Assembly: GCA_003864495.1 (NCBI GenBank)
Contig: ML133388.1
Location: 248,738 to 312,737 of the forward strand
Direction of reading: 5' to 3'
Length of the DNA: 64,000 nt
Origin: Nemopilema nomurai
Lineage: Eukaryota > Cnidaria > Scyphozoa > Rhizostomeae > Rhizostomatidae
The first letter of the stretch is position 1, and every line of letters starts with the position of its first letter. The position numbers and the translations under genes are program-made. Positions 48,812 through 62,000 of this stretch are shown piece after piece. The notes under the pieces are model-generated. The model did not search any database. It was not told the DNA's origin and worked only from the letters and a program-made list of their open reading frames with translations.

Positions 48812-51800
48812 ATAATTGAAACGAAGTGGTCATTTATGCAAAAGAGAACAAGATAATTCATGAGAGAGACATTTTTTACCAACGCTCTTCTCAATATAAG
48901 CTATCCAGTTAAAATCGATTCTAGAAACATTTTGCCTCAATCATGTTTGTCTTTAAATTAATCTGTCAAAAAAATTCTAGGCAGCCCTTATTATATCCCT
49001 TGCCTTATATATATTCATTAATGTAGTTGTGAAGAGAAGAGTTGTAGTGATATCGTATCTCAGGATTTCGTTGGTTTTCGTGATCAAATGATTAGAACTA
49101 TACGCTAGTATCATTGCATCCCACAGTCATAAAATCTGCAAAGCCTCAGACAAACACGTGAAGATCATTTCCTTGTCAGCATTCTGTCCACTGGAGTACT
49201 TCCTGGCATCTTACGGTTTTCATCTCCCAGCGTTTCCTCTTCATCTCTCTCGTCATCCTCACAAATTTTGTTGTTTTGGAAATACGGTTCGCAGTGTCAG
49301 CTCGATGTTCTTATTTTCCCACATCCGTAAGCGTCTTACAGTTTGGCTTTGTAGAAATCGAGAGAAACTCTAGGGCTGGGCTAGTCAGAACACTTATGTC
49401 ACAAATCAGTGGCCCCCTATTGATCCCCTTGATAGAATGTTGATTGCTTCACAGGTTGATAAAGGTTTACCTGTTGATTTTAAGGCTTTATATACTTTTG
49501 ATTCTCATGATCATGCAAAAGAAGCTTCTTTGCAAAAATTAGCTTACCTTCTTGAATCATCCTTTTAAACGCGTCATTTAAGGAACTCCCCATTTCATTA
49601 TTTTCATAAATTGTTGACACAGGCAAACCTTGGCGAGTTAGCTAATTTATTGCTTTCTTGGATCAATCTTCAAATGTTCTTGTCTGTTATTGGCATTCAT
49701 TTTCAATCTAGTAATAGTCTAGAATTGATAGAAAATCGACTTTTATTCGTTTCCCGCCGTCGCAGGTAGCAGTCGGTTATTCGACGAGCAAACGTTATCA
49801 CGCTCTATCGTTTTTAAATTTTCTGTATGTACTCCACATCGGAAGGGTAACTTCGGATAATATTGACCCGCACAAAGCATAATAGTTATCAACAGGGCAC
49901 GTCGCAAAAGCAAAGGCACATTTTGAGTTTAAATCGGCATACAAAGATTTTGATTGAACAAATGACCCAAAGAGCATGCAACATCTCTCTTCAAAAGGGA
50001 AGAAGGCAGAAAGAGTTCCGAAATGAATGATTAACCGTGACGCTTGCAAAACATCTGCTGCATCTCTTCATTTGCAAACACCGATCATGTTTCTGTTCTT
50101 GTGTGTCGTTCACCTAATCAAAGCATATTTGTAATGTTGATAAAGGTTTTAGTATGAAACTCTGGATAAATATGACGTTTAGCAAAAGGGGAGTTTTTGC
50201 TGCAATGTGTGACGGTAACATCCTAAGAAGAAAGATCTAGCTGCTGAAAAATAGTTGATTATGGTGCAAACTTTGTACTTGTAATTTTCCGAATATTGTT
50301 AAGGCTGGTGTCACACCATATGTTTGTTTAATATGTACATAGCATTCTCTAAGCTCTTTCTCTATAACTGTATATTTTTTGACATCTTTAATGAGTCATC
50401 AAGTGAGAAGGCAGCTTTTGATATATTGAGAGTAATGTGCTTGCACAAACTTCAAATTTGAAAGCAAAATTACACATTTCCTCTCTAAGCAACTGCAGAA
50501 TTCTTGTAACAAAATGAAGTTTTCCATCGTGTTAAGTAGCACCCTTAATGCTTTATGAAAAGTTTTAGTTTTCTATTCTCCTCGACTCATCTTGTTCCAC
50601 ATTAAAATTTTTGGAGATTTTAGAAGTTTTAGAGGAATGATAGTTACAAGACGAAATGATTTCCATCGTTGGATTATTAGTAAATTCCTTCAGTTAATGT
50701 CCGAAGATTGTTACTGAGCTTGCTCACTTTTGCCGTTCTACTTTGTTATTGATTCGCTAAGGCCAAATTTACACTTTTATTTCTCACTCATTTCTAGGGG
50801 CAAGATGCCTTTTGCTTATCATTTGAAACTTTTGAAATATTTTCGTTACTTTGATATTATTCATCTACTTGTCTCCTGAGGCTATTTTCTCTTTGGCCAC
50901 TCACTCACATTTTGCCTTCTGCCGACAAAACAATTTTTGAACTTCTGGATATCGAAATTGCCATGCGCTAAAAAGTCGTTTTTAGTTCTCCTCGAGGGTA
51001 AAGAACTTAACTTTAGTAAATGCATAGGTGAATATTTAAGTTATGTCTAAGAAAGTAAGGAAATCCAGAGATGTGGAGAGAAGCTCTTGAGGCCAACCGG
51101 AAAACGACTGAGAGCATTTTATATTGGATTAAAAGGTTCCAATGGCTGTTCGTCAAATATTTATTCATATGTTGCTTTTCTCTTTTTTTGTTGAATGCTT
51201 CTGGAAAAATAGAATTAGTTTTCCGCAAAAGATTCGGAAGTTGAACTTTCTCACACACAATTATTTCCCACAATTTAATTCATATGCATAAAAATAAATT
51301 AATCTATGCATGCTTAATGGTGATGTTTGGCTTGGCTCTGGGCTTTTGACAGTACCTCCCCAGAGGGAATGCCCAAGCCAAAAGGATTACTAAAAGTAAT
51401 AGGTGTTGGGAATGTGCACAAGACAGATTTGCTAATTGCTGATTATGTAAGTAAGCTGATGACTTTCGCAATTAGTAGCTAGTCTTCTAAGACGCATTAG
51501 AGTAGATTGCTTGCTGTTCTATTGTTAGCTGATAAAGGATAGCGATGAAGCTTCTAGAAGGTTCTTACGATCGCTGAGATTGAACTCCTTATCACCCGTT
51601 ACGTGGAGTTCGTTGTGCTTTTTCAGTTTCGCAGTGAAAATGTTGCTAGATTCTCAAATCCCAACAGTAGGAGTATTTGTAATTGTGTATTTGCCAGCAC
51701 ATGAACAAACGCTTTGTAGTTAATGGTAAGAGATCTGTGATTGTTTTACCATACCATGTAGCTCTAACATGATGTTCTTCTCTTTAAATATGGTTTGAAA

Positions 51801-54508
51801 GATAATTAGAAACTAAATGAGAACTATAAAGGCGAAGTTTGTCGATGAATGATAAATGTTTTATTTTAGGAAATTTAAATCAGCAATATCTTGTTTTTCT
51901 TAGTGTTGTTTGAAGTTGCAAAAAGGAATATTTTCTCGACTTCACATCGCTTATCTGGGTTTCATGTGAAAGGAAAATATACATTTGCTTTGCAAAGTCG
52001 ATGTTTGGTAAAACTCTCATTGTTAAATAAAGCTATTGTTTTTATTTTTTCTAAAGTTTGCTTTATGACATCTGATATTTATTTAGCTCGCTTTGAAATA
52101 GTATGTGAATTTTCGAATGAGAGCGTTAAAAAAGTCAGCAACTTGCGTGAAAAATCTGCATCTACATTAAATACTGCATCTAAACTGAAAACTTTATTTA
52201 CATAGAATCTGCATCCACATTGAACATTGAATGCACGCTAGAAATTGTATTCCCTTGAAAAACTGCATCCAGATTTAAGATTTGCATGCATACTAAAAAT
52301 AAAATCCACAGTGAAAATTGCACCCACACCAAAAAATAGGATGCGTTGTTGCAGGATTTAGGGTAAGCTAAAACATTTGAAGTGGAATTTTTGTCTTTTG
52401 CACATGGCAAAAATGTTTCCTTATCTTAACTGTACCTGACGTCTGAATATCCGTAGTTGATTCCTTTCTCTGTCTTTTTTCATTATGTATTATAGCGTTT
52501 ATTGATAGATCAAGGAGAAGAAAGGTTTTTGTTTGAAATGTGCTAAATATTTGATGTTTGGTGAACTCCAATTCTGGTGGGCTGAATTTAATTGTTGCAA
52601 GTGAACCCACGCAAATATCCCTCGTTTAGGCTCAAGTGCTCGAATTAATTTTTAAGTTGCCACTGTTAACCATGTTCATGGTGGTGCTAAATACTACCAA
52701 TGCTGCAAAATATTTCGTTTACATTGATATCTTGAGCAAATCCTAACGCAAAGTTGTCTTTTAAGTAAGAGCGTATCGCTTTTATGGCTTCGCCACCTGT
52801 TAGGAAATGCAAACAAGTTTTGCATAGCAAGCAAATATACAAAAGAAAATCTTTTCCACCCTATTAGCTTGTGGTGCCGAAATCTGGCAATGAAAATAAT
52901 TCTTAATTTCTCGCATTTGTCATCACAACAAATGCAGTGATTTTCCGTCAGTTAATTTCCAATAAAATCATGCTGGTTCTTTGAATTCACGTGATTCAAT
53001 TCGATTGAAGCTGGACCAAACAAGGTAAGGAAGAACCGATTGCTTTGAGGCTTTGTAAACAAAAACGTTGTTGTTCTGAAAAGAAAAACACGGCGAACGA
53101 AAGACCTTTGAATCACATTCAGAAGCTTTTTCATTCACTTTATCGAATAAACAACAGCGTATTTTACGATCTTCTATCAAAACTAAACAATCGTAGTAGT
53201 TTTTAATAGTAGTAAACAATCGTTTGAAAACATGTTGGAGTGTTTTTAAGCAATCACACTACCATCTTTCTGGTCTCTAGTTAGTTTGAAATTAATTAGG
53301 CTTTTCTCTGCCATTGATATCAGTTCTGTTTGCCTCTAATTCACAGCAAGATTGAGATTAGTATCGCCTGTTGTCCCAACAAATGTTGCCAATGCACAGC
53401 AATTTTCGTAGCCTACTATAGCATTGGAGAATCATGAAACATCTTGTCATTGTAGCATTGAAAGAATCAGCTGATTGACCAATTCATCCTGTAACAAGCT
53501 TTGTTTTGAAGTTCCCTTGGAAGTATGCTAGTTTTGCAAACCATTTTTTGACAACTTTTCATTCAGTTTCAGGCGTGAGAAATATGTGCAAAGGGTTGGC
53601 ATTCATTACATGTAGCTTTCATTAACTTTGAAAAGATTTCGGACTTTCGAAACTTGCCTTTGGGTTTTCTATTTTAAGGTTACCTACTCTTTTGCATTCA
53701 ACAACTTTCAACTTTTATAATAGGTCTCTATTTTCAGCCTCTGAATCCAACAGCTGGTATTGATAAACAGTTTCCCCATTTGAGATGTTTTTTCTTATTG
53801 TGTCCCAGCAAAGTACTGTCTTGCTAAAAAAAATTAATTTTGTGAAATTTCTATCAGCAAAAGGTCGGGGCTGCCTTCCTATAGTAGTTAGTAGTGTGGT
53901 CGAAGGAATTTCACGCTCCAAATGGGTCAATGTAGTTTTATTGGCTGAAATGATCAATATATATCTTCATTTCAAACTAACAATGTCTTCGTTCCTAACG
54001 ATCTATTGAGCTTTTAATAATAATCAATAGGGGGTGGTAGTAAATTTCAATATTTCTATGAGTCGAACTGATAGTCAAGATGAAGGAGAACTAGATAATA
54101 CTTTTGATCTAGTGACTAATGAACGATTTTTTGAAAGGTTTCTCTTCAAGTTATTGCTGCAAGCTTCTTTTAGCAAGTAGATAGCTTAGTAGAGAACTTT
54201 CGTACTCTTCCCATCATATGTCATGGAAAAATTAAGCTACCAGGTTTTTTTGCCGCCATATGATTTTCATATTTTATTGACAAGTAAATTATTTTAATGC
54301 CATTGTTTTCTTGTAGAGTTTGGTAAAAGGGCCATTTGGTGTACCATTACTCGCTGGCACATTGGAACAAACGTTGGAGAAGCAACACCGTGTCATCAAC
54401 TAAGCTCCAAGCAGGCTCTGTTTATGCCCTGATGTCATCACCTTTGGTGTGAGGGTCCTCACTAACATTGACTGTTGTTTCTAGAGAGAGTTATTTCTGT
54501 TAAAAACC
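48812..54508. other. Gene-poor sequence upstream of the GPCR
   Basis: A + frame from about 49374 to 49568 (IDPLDRMLIASQVDKGLPVD, then KLAYLLESSF and stop) looks protein-like and may be a fragment of a retroelement or pseudogene. Around 52155-52340 a diverged ~20-bp repeat (GCATCCACATTGAA-like) recurs about eight times. Just upstream of the GPCR, a TTTCTAG acceptor-like string ends near 54485, suggesting a 5'-UTR intron. Confidence 0.4.
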
Positions 54509-55666
54509 ATGAATATGACAACGCCCATTGTGAACCTAACAACCAACGCCACATCGAGGCCACCACCAACCATGGCGAACTTATGTGACAGCTACACTGA
54601 TGACAGTGGCAAGATCGCATACGCAGTCTTTCTGTCCGTGATCCTGGCCTTGTCCATACTAGGCAACACGCTGATTTGCATCGCTATATTCTTGTCTCCG
54701 CGCCTTCGCGAGACGCCGACAAACCATTTCATCTTCTCACTGTCAATAAGTGATATGTGTTACGCGATATTCCAAACGCCAATCCGCATCTCAACCATAT
54801 TGCACACGAACGCTTTTTGTCATTCGGAGAGTGTTTGCTACATGCATATTATGACAGACCTGATATTGACGCCCGCCACTATCACGACCTTGTTCGTGAT
54901 TGCCATCGACCGGTGTTTGTGCATCACTAGGCCTTTCTTTTACCAAGAAGCCATGACAAAAACCAAAGCCAAAGTGATTATTTGTTGCGTTTGGACCTAT
55001 GCTGTCATTTGGAGTGCGATGTCAACCTTCCAGTGGAACGCACCAAGTAAAAAGTCTATTAGGCTGGAAAAGACCCCTGTTCCACGTTGCATAATAGAAA
55101 ATAAATATTTCTACTTTACGTCATACTTTTTGATAACGTTGATTCCTGTTGTCATCATGGGGATTTTGTATGTCATCATTCTGAGGGTTGCGATTGTGCA
55201 GATTCGTGCTATTAGAGCGACAGAGGTTCACTTTCCAAGTCAAGAGAGCGAAAAGAAAGATAGAAAGTATGCGAAAATCTCCAAAGGTTCTCGGCGTACA
55301 AACCGGGAACTGAAGGCGACGGCAACGCTCGCGATTGTGTACGGCGCCTTCTTCATCTGTTGGATGCCTATTTGCATCATCAACATATACATTGCCTTCG
55401 GAGGTCAACCTGCTTTCATTCGTCTTCAGAAAGAGAACGAGCATCTCTTTCTCTTCATCTTCTACATGTTTGCCGAGATCCTACCGACGGTTTCCACAGC
55501 TATAAATCCACTCATCTACAACGTATTCAACAGGCAGTTTCGCTCAGCCTTCGTTGCTGTCATGTTGCGCCTGGGCAGAAGAAATGACGTGCTGCGCAGA
55601 ACCACAATTGTCACAGAGCTGGAGACATCTCGAATGGACCATGGTGGACGAAATGACGCTAGTTGA
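54509..55666 (+). CDS. Class A (rhodopsin-like) GPCR, amine-receptor-like, single exon
   Basis: 385 residues from ATG to TGA with no intron. The N-terminus has three N-glycosylation sequons (Asn2, Asn9, Asn13). Seven hydrophobic segments are visible: TM1 with GN (Asn53 = 1.50), TM2 with Asp82 (2.50), TM3 from Cys110 (3.25) to DRC at 134-136 (DRY variant), TM4 with Trp162, TM5 with Pro213, TM6 with CWMP at 284-287 and TM7 with NPLIY at 333-337. Cys194 in loop 2 can pair with Cys110. Asp117 is exactly 17 residues before the DRC Asp, so it is position 3.32, the amine-binding Asp of biogenic-amine receptors, and Ser205 is at 5.42. The usual aminergic Trp7.40/Tyr7.43 are absent (Leu and Thr). The ligand is therefore unknown: amine-like, melatonin-like or lineage-specific are all possible. 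The third loop is short, basic and rich in Lys/Arg. Confidence 0.95.
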   Translation: MNMTTPIVNLTTNATSRPPPTMANLCDSYTDDSGKIAYAVFLSVILALSILGNTLICIAIFLSPRLRETPTNHFIFSLSISDMCYAIFQTPIRISTILHTNAFCHSESVCYMHIMTDLILTPATITTLFVIAIDRCLCITRPFFYQEAMTKTKAKVIICCVWTYAVIWSAMSTFQWNAPSKKSIRLEKTPVPRCIIENKYFYFTSYFLITLIPVVIMGILYVIILRVAIVQIRAIRATEVHFPSQESEKKDRKYAKISKGSRRTNRELKATATLAIVYGAFFICWMPICIINIYIAFGGQPAFIRLQKENEHLFLFIFYMFAEILPTVSTAINPLIYNVFNRQFRSAFVAVMLRLGRRNDVLRRTTIVTELETSRMDHGGRNDAS

Positions 55667-56437
55667 CTAAACAGCAAGAAAGAAGAAAGGCACGAGATGA
55701 AGAAGATGGGCACACATGATGTGTGAATCAATCCTTGACACGCCATGATCTCTGGTCTGTCATGTAAGCGATTAAAACATAACAGACAAATCCTTTCGAG
55801 CTGTATTGGACATTGAGTTCCCCATTTCTTCTTCGGTGGTTTTAGGTTAGCTAGCACACAGTCGACGTATCGCTTACTAGTTTTGAACTGTGCACCATTT
55901 GAAACGGAGGGGTGTTCTTGCCGTATCCAAAGACCTTTATCCACAATAGGTTGTTTAGAAGAACTGCTAGTTTTTAATGGCCCATGTGCTCTTGCTCATA
56001 TAGATGAAATGAGAAAAGAAAAACCGCTATTGTGGATGAAAAAGCTTTCTCTTTAGCGGTATGTTTGTTGATCTATGCAAGCAGTATCGGTGTATATACT
56101 GACCTTTGGAGGCTTCAAATTCGCCTTCTCACCAACAGATCATCTGCAAAGACACTTATGTCGATGACAAGATATCTGGCATCATGATTCCATGATGTAC
56201 TGTACGTAGAAGACCAATGATGATGCAAGAAACACGGGTGAAAGATGACACGCGAACATCAATCCGAATGTAGCCTGGACTGCGATACATTTTAATGTTT
56301 GGCACTGCTTTTCTCAGTAGCTACACAAACAAAGAAGCTTCGAAATCAGCAATACCAAAAAAGCGTGCAGAACTACAAAATAACGTTTCATTGCTGTTGT
56401 AAATAGACATGATAACTGTAGTTGTTCTGCAGTAGAA

Positions 56438-56443
56438 AATAAA
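56438..56443 (+). terminator. Candidate polyadenylation signal AATAAA for the GPCR
   Basis: First canonical AATAAA downstream of the GPCR stop, about 770 bp into the 3' region. An ATTAAA variant at 55771-55776 could be used instead. Confidence 0.4.
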
Positions 56444-58356
56444 GCTATTTGTTGAATTCAGTTAAGAGGACTTAGGGTTATGGGATCGTATGTTCACCAT
56501 ATCCACCCCCACTTCTACAAGTTAATCAGGTTATTTACTTGGAACGTGGAGCGTTATTATCCTTAGTTAAGATTCTCTCTTTCAAACTTATGTATTAGGT
56601 ATTTTAAGGTTCGTTCAACTGATTTGAATTCAATTAGGTCGATGCGAAAAAAGGGCATGGTATGGAGCATAATCAACAATCAAATTTGTTATCGGTTCCT
56701 AATCCCTCTACAATACTACCAGTAGTAATACCAACTACAGTTGACACTTTATCACGAATTTCTTCGCTAGCAAGTCTTGACAAATCACAATGTTTATGGG
56801 AAATAATTTAACCTACAGAGTCAGCCTATGATTTTAGCTTGTTTTTATTTTATATGTTGTTTATCTGTAAATGAGTCGTTAGAAATGTAACTGCGTTACA
56901 AACAAATGTGTACTGTGTAAAAATTACCAATCGATGCTTTTTGTTGATTATTGTAGTTTCCTAGTAATATGAGTCGCTCGGTCGAACAAATATAAGCAAT
57001 ATAAACTCTCTTTGATTGAAGTTATTAGCTGGGTAAGCCAACGTGTATAAAGTTCCCTGCTTGTAATCTTTAGCAATGATCCTCTGTATCTTTATGCTTT
57101 TTGTGCAATGTAGAAATACCGCACTTTCCTGTTCCCATTCTGTTTTGTTCTGGGCTTTAGAATCTCCTTTTACTTTGCCTAGAAAAATACTTGCTCCGAG
57201 GTTGGAAGCAGAAAATTTTCTGCTTGTTTCTCAATTGTTTCAGCCAACTTGAAGTTAATTTGTTCATGAAATTCAGTGCGCTGATTGGTTGGAATTGGGC
57301 GGAAAGGATTCACTGCTTATTTCGTGACGTGGTTAGTTTAAAAAACAAAGGGAGACAGTGGGAGAAACAGCCCAGCTTCTTCTCCTTCGCAGCGCATTCA
57401 AAGGTAAATTCAATGTGTCGGTCTTGGTGCGTTAGCAGGCAAATCGAACCGAGATACGGAAATTGCAGCAGAAAACAAGTATTAAAGTTGTTGAAATCAG
57501 TTTAAAGAGGGATCGTTTATGAGTTTGAATGCAGTTACTGTGTTTTAACTTTAATGGAGTAGGTTATTTTGAAAAATATTTTGCCCTGAAATATCAGGGT
57601 ATGCACTGCATACCTTGTATACCCTTACATCATTGTTCTCACGTAAGGAGCCCTTCTTTACATGATTTCCTCTGGCCAAGGTATATGCTAAGATTAAAAT
57701 GTTGTACCATACAGCATTCCTGGTCTCCACGAATTTTCAAAGGTTTCAAAGGATTAACTAGTGGCCTGTCACTAAGGCACTTTAAAATGTTAAATGGATA
57801 CATTGGGAAGGGATTCCCATGAAAGAGGGCTTCTGGTGGATTGTGTCAAGTGAAAGTACTTCTTTAACTCTTTCCGCTTTTAGTAGCATAGCGGACAAAT
57901 CTTGATTGGTTGTTGGCGAGATCCCCTTCTTGGGAATCCTCCAAGCAATACACCAATCACGTTGCGAGAATCAACCTCAGAAGGCAAAATTTCAGCATTT
58001 TAACCACTCCTCGTTTAAAAAACCCGGTGTAAAATTTGCTAGCACATTTTGGTTACTTTTTTCGACTAAACTACTCTTGAATCTTATATCTAAAAATCTA
58101 CCGCGAACATTTGCTCGATCTTTCTCGGTTGAAGAAATATCGCTATTCAAATACAGTGCAAGTTGTACTTACCACTCCCTTGACATTATCCACCCTCTTT
58201 ATTGAAATTTCTGTTGAAATTGTACCAATTTTTTGGAAATAAGATGCTCTTGCATTTGCCACTGGACTAGAATTTAATCAATGGCGACAGCACGTAACTC
58301 TTCAGCGGAAAATGGCGGGAAAATATCACGGGCCATCGCCTCTTTTTATACTGGTT

Positions 58357-58513
58357 CAGTGGCGCAACTAGGATATTTTAAGGGCAGGGGTTTCGTGGTA
58401 GAAATGGGGCATAAAGACATTGGATTTCCATGGAAATAGGGCAAAATTCACTTCCTTGCCAAAAAGGGCAGAGGTTGTAACCCCCACAACCCCCCCCCTT
58501 AGATGCACCCCTG
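58357..58513. mobile_element. Short hAT-like MITE remnant
   Basis: The left end CAGTGGCGCAACTAGG and the right end (complement CAGGGGTGCATCTAAGG) are similar inverted termini of hAT type. Between them is ~125 bp ending in a C-rich tract. No 8-bp duplication is conserved around it, so the copy is old or the ends are eroded. Confidence 0.55.
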
Positions 58514-59077
58514 TGATTGCCTTTTTTGACCTCGTGGCGTGGCCCTCATGATACGGTTTGTGAAGAAAAAAAATAATTGGGTTAACATGAAGTACGCTTA
58601 TGAACTTGGCTGCCTTCAGTTTGAAGATTTCCATATCGGTTCTTTTCAAATCTGTCTTCTCTAATACTGCCTGATTTCGTAGGGTTTTGCGATCATTTGC
58701 GATGGCGATTCTTTCACGTTTAGAGTAAAAATAGAGCACCCCCAGGAAGAAAGTAAAAAATTTTCTTTCAGCCATATTGCACGAGCCTCATTTTTGACGT
58801 GGAATAGTTGTGTTCGTAAACGAGACATATTGAAAGGAAAATACTTATTTGCTTAATATGAACTGCGACAGGGTACAAATGAAAGAATTCGAGAAGTAGA
58901 AATCATTGTTTCAATTTTGTTTGGAACAACCTGTGCATTGATTGTATGATGAGTTAAAAAAGTAAAGCACTGAAGCATTTTATAGCGGTTTGTTGTCAGC
59001 GCTGTTGGCGAAAAGAGTAAGATAGGCCCCAAGGCCCTCGTTGCAAAAGGCGTTGGGATTTAACCCAGTCGGTCAGA

Positions 59078-62000
59078 ATGGAAGGCAATTTGGGCAGCTC
59101 AGACACTCCTTATGGATACGAGGAGACATTGGTATGTTAACTGTATCATGCAATGGTCTCTTTTAAACTTTTTACTAAAGCGATAAGTAACTGTTCTTTT
59201 GTGTACAGAATACGTGCGCTGATAATAACAGAGTAACAGGTTGACCTTAGAAGAAAAGTTACCCCTGGCCCCTGGGCTTTAGTAGGCCTATTAAGCATTC
59301 AAAGTTACCTTACCAAAAGTTAAATCCCACTCAACAAGTACCAAATGGAAATGGTTTTTTTCTAAGCGACATTTAATTCAGAAATTCGATGTTAATTCGT
59401 CAATATTTGCAATAAATCAACATTGATTTTAAAACGTTTAGTTTAAACAAATGTTAAATAATTATCCGTGCCTCAATATAGATGCATGGAAGGTTCACTT
59501 CGAATCTAAGTGAATTTGCACATGACTATGCTAAGAAGCTCAAATATCAAATTGAAGAAGAGCAACAGAGAGAAAAAGATGAAGATGAGTTCAGATCGTT
59601 CAGTGGAGGATCCACCTTTTCGTGGCAGATCAAATGTATGTTCCTCATCATCATCATCATCATCATCAATACCCATTATCTTTGTTGTGGTCTTTTGTCC
59701 TGTGATTATGAATTTTGAATGGTTTGTCTCTACAGTGTTTGTAATATTTACTCGTAATATTTAGTAGGGGCAAATAAAAATTTGTTTATTCCAAGACTCT
59801 CTTGTCTATACAAGAGGCTTAAGGCCATTTACTTTTCTGACTTCAAGTATTTTTATCTTTATTTTTCTGATCCTTAAACAGATGTCTATGCAAGGTCCTA
59901 AAATTTTTTTTACTGATCTCACATTGTGTACTTGACTTGTCTTGTTGAAGTTTTTCCCTGTTTAAGTCTTCTTTACAATTTTCTAGTTTGTTAACCAGCA
60001 ATCAATTCAAGCATTGAATGTTATAGCTTATTAATAAACCTATGCTTCTTCCACAGATTATTGGAGAAGATTTTTGATTTTGCTGGCCAATGACTACAGT
60101 TTTCTTTTCATTCTTGGTGTTCTGATGGCACTTATAAGCTTCATGCTGGATTATTTTATTGAAAAATGCCAAATGGGTGAGCTTGTCACACTGCTCCACA
60201 TATATATATATACATATTGCTTTGATTGAATATATATATATATATATAAAATCTGCTTTGATTGAATGTAGGATTCTCATTTGGTACTTTATATCCTTTT
60301 TATCTTCTGTAAAAATGAGGAATCCAGGATTTGATAACTTAGTGAAAAAATATTTTGGTTAACTGAAAAATTAAGATTTGTTCCAGTTGAATCATAAGTT
60401 AATTCTGCACATTACAGCTTCAAGTACAATTAGCTGAATACTTACTAAGAAGATATTTTGTGTCCCTCCTTTTAGCCCAAATTTTGCTTTACCAAATGGC
60501 AAAATTCAGTACAGTGTTACAGTATCTCCTTTGGATTGGCTTTCCTCTGTTTCTGATAACATTTTCTGTTGGTTTTGTTCACCTTGTGTCTCCACATGCA
60601 ATTGGTAAGTATACAAGACCATTTATCATTTCATTGCGTCTGAGTAATTTTGAAATTTGACATTGAAAACTTTGCCTTACACAAAAGCTGCAAAGACTGG
60701 TTTTAGTACTCTTGCATTTTAGTTTATTACTGTTTTAATAGGTCCTCTTTATTACTGTCATTTTTTTTCCCAAATCTAGATGTTCATGTGTGCAAGTTTT
60801 CTGAGCATTTAATGCTCAATAATTACCCTTTTAATGCCCATTTTCAACTTTTTTGAATCAGTTTATTCAGTTTTTTATATTTATGGGCCAAGTCAAGATG
60901 AGAGTTTGTTATTGGTTTCTGTCCAAATAATGTTTTATTGAAGCAAATATTTAGAAGAAATATGCTTTTCAATAGTCTATAATAAATGCATTGTTGTTTT
61001 TGTTTACATTTAAGGTTCTGGAATTCCAGAGATGAAAGTCATCCTGAGAGGAACTGTGCTACGAAGATATCTATCCTTTCCCACTTTCATAGCAAAAACA
61101 GTCAGTATTATTTCTTTACCCCTTACCAGGGGCGGTGCGTAGCGCTGCCGGAGTGGTATTATTTTTTCAAATAAAACAACATAGAGTTTTTGGCCACACC
61201 TTTTTGGATGGGAAACGCCCTGATAATGAGGGGGCTTTGAGAGGTACCTGAACTTGCAAACCTGGACAAAAATTTAAATCACCGCAAAACTGAATATAAA
61301 TATTGAAATCCCAAAAACCGCATTTTCTTCTATGGAAAACCCGAAACCCCATCGACTAAAATAGCCGAAACCTGCAACCCGTAAGATCCCAAAGGTCCCT
61401 TTTCAATCACTGTTCAGGAACATTTAATGGTTTTAGGGGCTGAGAGGAATGGTGTAGCCGCTAAGATTAAGAAGGTTGAAGGCGGCTGGAAGCCCTCACT
61501 TTCCAGCCCCGTTATTAGAATCGTGATTCTAATAACGCGGACACAGGTGCCTCGGGGATGCTTTTTTCTTTCGGGTATGAAACGAAAAATAGTTTAAAAT
61601 TAAGAAGTGGCACTGCCCTGAAACGTTATTAAGATCTGGAATCTAATACTGTGACTTTCAAACTGATAAGACATCTGAGATCTCAGTGGGATAACAACGA
61701 AGATAATTAATGTTGGATTAACAGGGTATAATGGTGTGTCATCAGCTTTCTTTGCAGAGCAGATACAAAACAAAGATGCAATATTTCATTGCTTTCAAGA
61801 ACAGTGTGCAATACATAAAAAGCGCACATCTAAAATAAAATCATGCCTTGGAAAAAGTGGTATTAGACTAATAAAGCCAATACCTTTACGCGCCGCCCCT
61901 GCCCTTTACCAAATTATTTATGAGTAGATAAATATACTCAGACGCTTTATCTCTTACTAAATGTTTATTGAAAAACATACATAAATTTTGTTTGCCAATT

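Larger units (their letters stand above)
55667..59077. other. GPCR 3' UTR, then intergenic and probable chloride-channel 5' region
   Basis: ATTAAA (55771-55776) and AATAAA (56438-56443) are candidate polyadenylation signals for the GPCR. A CCAAT box in inverted form (ATTGGTTGG, about 57283-57291) and a CGTGACGTGG string (about 57321-57331) might belong to a promoter. No other coding exon was recognised. The hAT-like remnant at 58357 is listed separately. Confidence 0.45.

Noticed and set aside
55121..55944. Long minus-strand frames (107 and 142 codons) opposite the GPCR
   Set aside because: The 107-codon frame is an antisense shadow of a GC-richer coding exon; the 142-codon frame overlaps its 3' end and UTR. 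Neither shows a motif.
58368..58775. 135-codon minus-strand frame
   Set aside because: It runs through the hAT-like remnant, including its C-rich tract, and shows no domain. The length is within the range of chance frames in this window.
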